Source: Leptolyngbya sp. FACHB-261 (GTDB lineage Bacteria; Cyanobacteriota; Cyanobacteriia; FACHB-261). From it: a stretch of 64,000 nt of DNA. Positions 61,409 through 64,000 of the stretch are shown in pieces. Location: positions 372,001 through 436,000 of the forward strand of contig NZ_JACJPL010000001.1 in the NCBI RefSeq assembly GCF_014696065.1. The letters are read 5' to 3'. Position numbers and translations under genes: made by a program. Position 1 is the first letter of the stretch. Each line of letters starts with the position of its first letter. Below the pieces are notes generated by a model. That model saw nothing but the letters and a program-made list of their open reading frames with translations, ran no database searches and was not told the origin of the DNA.

Positions 61409-62254
61409 ATGAGGAGTATAAGCCCTCTAGCATATGTAGGCCTGCTTGGATTAGGAGTTTTAGGGAGTGGAGTACCTGCACTGGCAGAACAGGCACCTTT
61501 AGCAAATGTGCAAGCAGTAAGCTCTACTGCTGAAGCAGGCGCTTTATCGACAATGTCCTCAGCTTCAACCTCTGCCCATGACTTGCAGAGATCAGCGGAG
61601 CCCGCACATACCAGCTTTACAACTTCTCAAGTTGAGGAAGAAGTTCAGCTTGCTCAGACTCCAACTACCTCACCGGATCCGGCATTTAGTCAGCCCACTA
61701 CGCCTGCTCCGGTTGAGCCAGCTCCAACCGACCAAAGCCCTACCCTACAAACCCCGATCGAGCAGACGCCTGCCCCTGCCGAGCAAGCCCCTCTGGAGCA
61801 GACACCTGCGCCCAGCTCAACAGGACAAACTCTTGATATCCGACGGGCACCTACCAGCCCTAACTACATTGGCGTTGGTGGTAGTCTCGGTCTAATCGAA
61901 GACGCCTATGGAGACTTCGGTGCCTTCTCCGCAATCAGCAAGTTTCGCATCACGTCCATCTTTAGAGGTGCGGATGTCTCAGTGCGCCCCTCGATCATAG
62001 TCGGCAGCGATGTCACCATCCTTGCGCCTTTCACCATAGATCTAGTGGGCATCAGCCCCGACCTACCTGCCACCGTCATTCCCTATGTTGGTCCTGGTGT
62101 AACCTTCACGACTGACGACGACGCCTTTTACTTCACACTGACCGGCGGCTTAGACTTTCCCATCGGCCAGTTCACTGCCAACGCAGCCCTCAACATCGGC
62201 TTCCTAGACGATGTTGCCTTGGGCTTCCAGTTGGGCATTGGCTACAATTTCTAG
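61409..62254 (+). CDS. Exported protein with Pro-rich spacer and barrel-like C-terminus
   Basis: 281 residues. Signal peptide (hydrophobic about residues 8-23, GVPALAEQ cleavage-like). Residues about 65-140 are Pro/Gln/Ala/Thr-rich with repeated EQ(A/T)P units. From about 150 to the end, alternating strands (NYIGVGGSLGLIED, AFSAISKFRITSIFRG, VSVRPSIIVGSDVTILAPF, YFTLTGGLDFPIGQFTANAA) with a terminal Phe (GYNF) indicate a small outer-membrane-type barrel of about eight strands. The function is unknown. Its outline (signal, Pro-rich spacer, barrel) parallels the protein at 2365-3678 without clear sequence match. ATG start at 61409. Confidence 0.75.
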   Translation: MRSISPLAYVGLLGLGVLGSGVPALAEQAPLANVQAVSSTAEAGALSTMSSASTSAHDLQRSAEPAHTSFTTSQVEEEVQLAQTPTTSPDPAFSQPTTPAPVEPAPTDQSPTLQTPIEQTPAPAEQAPLEQTPAPSSTGQTLDIRRAPTSPNYIGVGGSLGLIEDAYGDFGAFSAISKFRITSIFRGADVSVRPSIIVGSDVTILAPFTIDLVGISPDLPATVIPYVGPGVTFTTDDDAFYFTLTGGLDFPIGQFTANAALNIGFLDDVALGFQLGIGYNF

Positions 62255-62340
62255 TCCCATCTCTGGCCTTAGTTAGACAGCCTTAATTGGGCCACAGCTA
62301 GGTTAAGGGCCTCACAGGGGGCATAACTTAACTAGATCTA

Positions 62341-62565
62341 CTAGTCGTTCAGGTCCTGCTCGGCGGTTTCGAGCACTTGCAGAACTCGCTCTCGCAGGAC
62401 CTGAGCTGCTCCTGCGTCTCCTTGTTCTTCTAACTGGTCAATTGCCTTTCCCAACCAGATCTTGCGCTCTTGGATCGTGCCCTTATGTCGCACTACCAAC
62501 CGCAACCAGTGATTGACCAAATCCTCCAAGTAGGCCTGACGGCCGCGCAGTTGCTCTAGACGCAT
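62341..62565 (-). CDS. Small helical protein of unknown function
   Basis: About 74 residues. The frame is open to 62610, but that start is only five bases from a long hairpin, which would bury its ribosome-binding site; the ATG at 62565 has AGGGTGG about eleven bases upstream and begins the conserved-looking helical part (MRLEQLRGRQAYLEDLVNHW). Predicted mostly helical, charged, with a C-terminal acidic tail; no signal or membrane segment. No family recognised, although proteins of this kind are common in cyanobacteria. It is the next gene downstream of the helicase. Confidence 0.6.
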   Translation of the reverse strand: MRLEQLRGRQAYLEDLVNHWLRLVVRHKGTIQERKIWLGKAIDQLEEQGDAGAAQVLRERVLQVLETAEQDLND

Positions 62566-62614
62566 AGTTGTTGAATCCACCCTGTTATCCCAGCCCGTAC
62601 CTCTAATCATAAGA

Positions 62615-62662
62615 AAATAATCCTCCGCCCCGAAGGTTGCTCTTCAGGGCGGAGGATTATTT
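62615..62662 (-). terminator. Long hairpin (16-bp perfect stem) after the DEAD-box helicase gene
   Basis: AAATAATCCTCCGCCC (62615-62630) and GGGCGGAGGATTATTT (62647-62662) are exact reverse complements. A further 4-bp inner stem (62632-62635 with 62642-62645) adds to it. Read on the minus strand the 3' side ends in TTATTTTCTT, suitable for intrinsic termination of the helicase transcript 46 bp after its stop codon. Confidence 0.85.
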
Positions 62663-62708
62663 AGGAGTCAGATACAGTAGTACCGTATCTTAAGAACGAA
62701 TCTTAATC

Positions 62709-64000
62709 TTAGGAACGACGGCTCACTCTCGGCACAGGGCGAGACGAACGCGGACGTCCACCTTCGCTGCCACCATTGGAGCGTTGCTCTGGCTCTAGTT
62801 CATCAGCTAAAGCCATGTCTCCCGGCTTGCGATTGCCATCGTAGGCCAACTGTAATGCAGCTGCCGCAATTGCCTGGACATCGTAACCATCGCCACCCAA
62901 CTGGGCCACGAGGGGCAAGAAAGAAGCTAGCCGTTCTCCAGATAGAGCCTCCTGGATACGGGTCTTGAATTTCTCCAAGTTCTTGGCTTCTACTTCTGCA
63001 CGCGTCGGCAGTGATAGCACCTCTAGGGTCTGGCCAACGTGACGCTCAATCGCCCGCAGCTTGTAACGCTCAAAAGAGGTGACCAAGGTGATGGCACGCC
63101 CTTCACGCCCAGCTCGGCCTGTACGACCGATGCGGTGAACATAACTCTCAAGGCTATCTGGCAAGTCGTAGTTAACGACGTGGGTCAGCGTATCGATATC
63201 AAGCCCGCGAGCTGCAATGTCTGTTGCCACAATCCAGCGGACCTGTGAGGAACGGAACCTGCTAAGCAGCCGCTCACGCTGGCTCTGGCTCAAGTTGCCG
63301 TGATACTCATCTACGCTGTGCCCAGCGGCCTGAAGCGTGCTCGTGAGTTCAGCTGCCGCTTGGCGTGTGCGCACAAAGATAATCGCAGCTTCTGGATCTT
63401 CTACCTCCAGAATTGGCAGCAGCGCCCTAGACTTGGGCACGTTGCGGGGCAGTTGATAGGCTACCTGAGTAATGCGGACAGGGGCATCTTTAGGAGTCTG
63501 CACCCTTACATTCACCGGCTCTTTCAAGTAGCGGCGAATGAGTTGCTGCATACCATTGTTGAGCGTGGCCGAGAAGAAGGCCGTTTGGCGGGCATCTGGC
63601 ACCTGAGACAAGATCCGCTCAACATCTGGCAAGAAGCCCATATTGAGCATCTCGTCAGCTTCGTCCAGCACCAGCATGCGGACACCGTTCAAGCGCAGGC
63701 TACCACGCTCTAGCAAGTCAAGAACCCGGCCGGGTGTCCCGACAACTACCTGAACCCCGCGCTCTAGACGCTGGAGCTGGCGTTCAATCGACTGCCCCCC
63801 GTAAACCGGCAGAACCCGCACACGAGATTCTGTGCGAAAGCTATGTAAAGCTTGGGCAACCTGAATCGCTAATTCGCGAGTCGGTGTCAAAATTAAAGCT
63901 TGGACATCTGGGTTATTTTGCTCCAGACGGTGCAACAAAGGCAGTCCAAATGCGGCAGTTTTACCAGTACCGGTTTGAGCCTGGCCAACGACATCACGCC
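62709..64000 (-). CDS. DEAD-box RNA helicase (CrhR-like), N-terminus off window
   Basis: About 430 residues visible; the frame is open through the window edge (the N-terminal Q motif is not seen). Motif I AQTGTGKT (20 codons from the edge), Ia PTRELA, Ib TPGR, II VLDEADEM, III FFSATL, IV IIFVRTRQ, V ATDIAARGLDID and VI HRIGRTGRAGREG are all present. ATP-dependent RNA unwinding is the known activity; CrhR/DeaD proteins act in cold and redox stress. The C-terminal 45 residues are Arg/Ser/Gly-rich and basic, a probable RNA-binding tail. A long hairpin follows the gene. A TTG inside the domain (63938) is not the real start. Confidence 0.95.
   Translation of the reverse strand, partial: RDVVGQAQTGTGKTAAFGLPLLHRLEQNNPDVQALILTPTRELAIQVAQALHSFRTESRVRVLPVYGGQSIERQLQRLERGVQVVVGTPGRVLDLLERGSLRLNGVRMLVLDEADEMLNMGFLPDVERILSQVPDARQTAFFSATLNNGMQQLIRRYLKEPVNVRVQTPKDAPVRITQVAYQLPRNVPKSRALLPILEVEDPEAAIIFVRTRQAAAELTSTLQAAGHSVDEYHGNLSQSQRERLLSRFRSSQVRWIVATDIAARGLDIDTLTHVVNYDLPDSLESYVHRIGRTGRAGREGRAITLVTSFERYKLRAIERHVGQTLEVLSLPTRAEVEAKNLEKFKTRIQEALSGERLASFLPLVAQLGGDGYDVQAIAAAALQLAYDGNRKPGDMALADELEPEQRSNGGSEGGRPRSSRPVPRVSRRS

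Noticed and set aside
62709-63938. Internal TTG as the helicase start
   Set aside because: Motif I (AQTGTGKT) lies upstream of it in the same frame, so the gene continues beyond the window edge.
1-64000. tRNA, rRNA, riboswitch and insertion-sequence search by eye
   Set aside because: No T-loop-like GGTTCGAATCC sequences in gaps, no transposase-like frame and no terminal inverted repeats flanking a gene were seen; faint riboswitch-like hairpins had no family consensus.

Overview
The window looks like a cyanobacterial chromosome segment. The evidence is a RuBisCO-activase-like AAA+ protein, a CYP120-type P450, a MinC-MinD-MinE set next to rodA, a CbiT methyltransferase, a biosynthetic arginine decarboxylase of the long SpeA type, and a DEAD-box helicase resembling cyanobacterial CrhR. 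I saw no rRNA, tRNA, CRISPR array, insertion sequence or integrase. The species cannot be named from what is visible.

Layout. 1-3.7 kb (minus strand): the 5' part of an amidase-GH19 cell-wall hydrolase and two exported proteins, one low-complexity and one beta-barrel-like. 3.9-26.5 kb (minus): a surface-polysaccharide locus of a tyrosine-autokinase co-polymerase (Wzc type), a Wzm/Wzt-type ABC exporter, an FkbM methyltransferase, about fourteen glycosyltransferases (GT4, GT2 and two unusual ones) and a Wzy/O-antigen-ligase-like membrane protein. Most junctions are overlapping or under 60 bp, so from wzm down to about 5.4 kb the genes look like one long operon. 26.5-34.6 kb (plus): a 0.9 kb gene-free divergent region, a STAS protein plus receiver-SpoIIE phosphatase (partner-switching signalling), a RuBisCO-activase-like gene plus a beta-propeller lipoprotein, speA, and a DUF2301 membrane protein.

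34.7-46.3 kb is a mosaic of short units: a 58-residue lipoprotein, a biuret-hydrolase-like cysteine hydrolase, a P450, an orphan 86-residue protein, an Old Yellow Enzyme diverging from an overlapping arsR-araC pair, a truncated acetyltransferase, azlCD, a GT1 glycosyltransferase, a Uma2 protein, an Ada-type repair protein and an EamA transporter. 46.4-54 kb is mostly conserved: alpha/beta hydrolase, cbiT, murG, an exported repeat protein, then minC-minD-minE-rodA (division-site placement and cell-wall elongation). 54.2-64 kb holds an ATP/ADP-translocase-like protein fused to a long alpha-helical repeat domain and overlapped by a cyclic-nucleotide-binding protein, a small exported protein, a TerB-like protein, a beta-propeller-transglutaminase, a second barrel-like exported protein, a small conserved-looking protein, and the 3' part of a DEAD-box helicase with a very long hairpin after it.

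A recurrent pattern not explained by the genes is many local, unrelated tandem duplications with a 9-17 bp period (often 12-14 bp), mostly in intergenic DNA close to gene ends. The strongest candidates for less-described biology are the translocase-helical-repeat/cNMP-binding pair, the propeller-transglutaminase, the RuBisCO-activase-like gene without an SSU-like tail linked to a propeller lipoprotein, and the short-period repeats.
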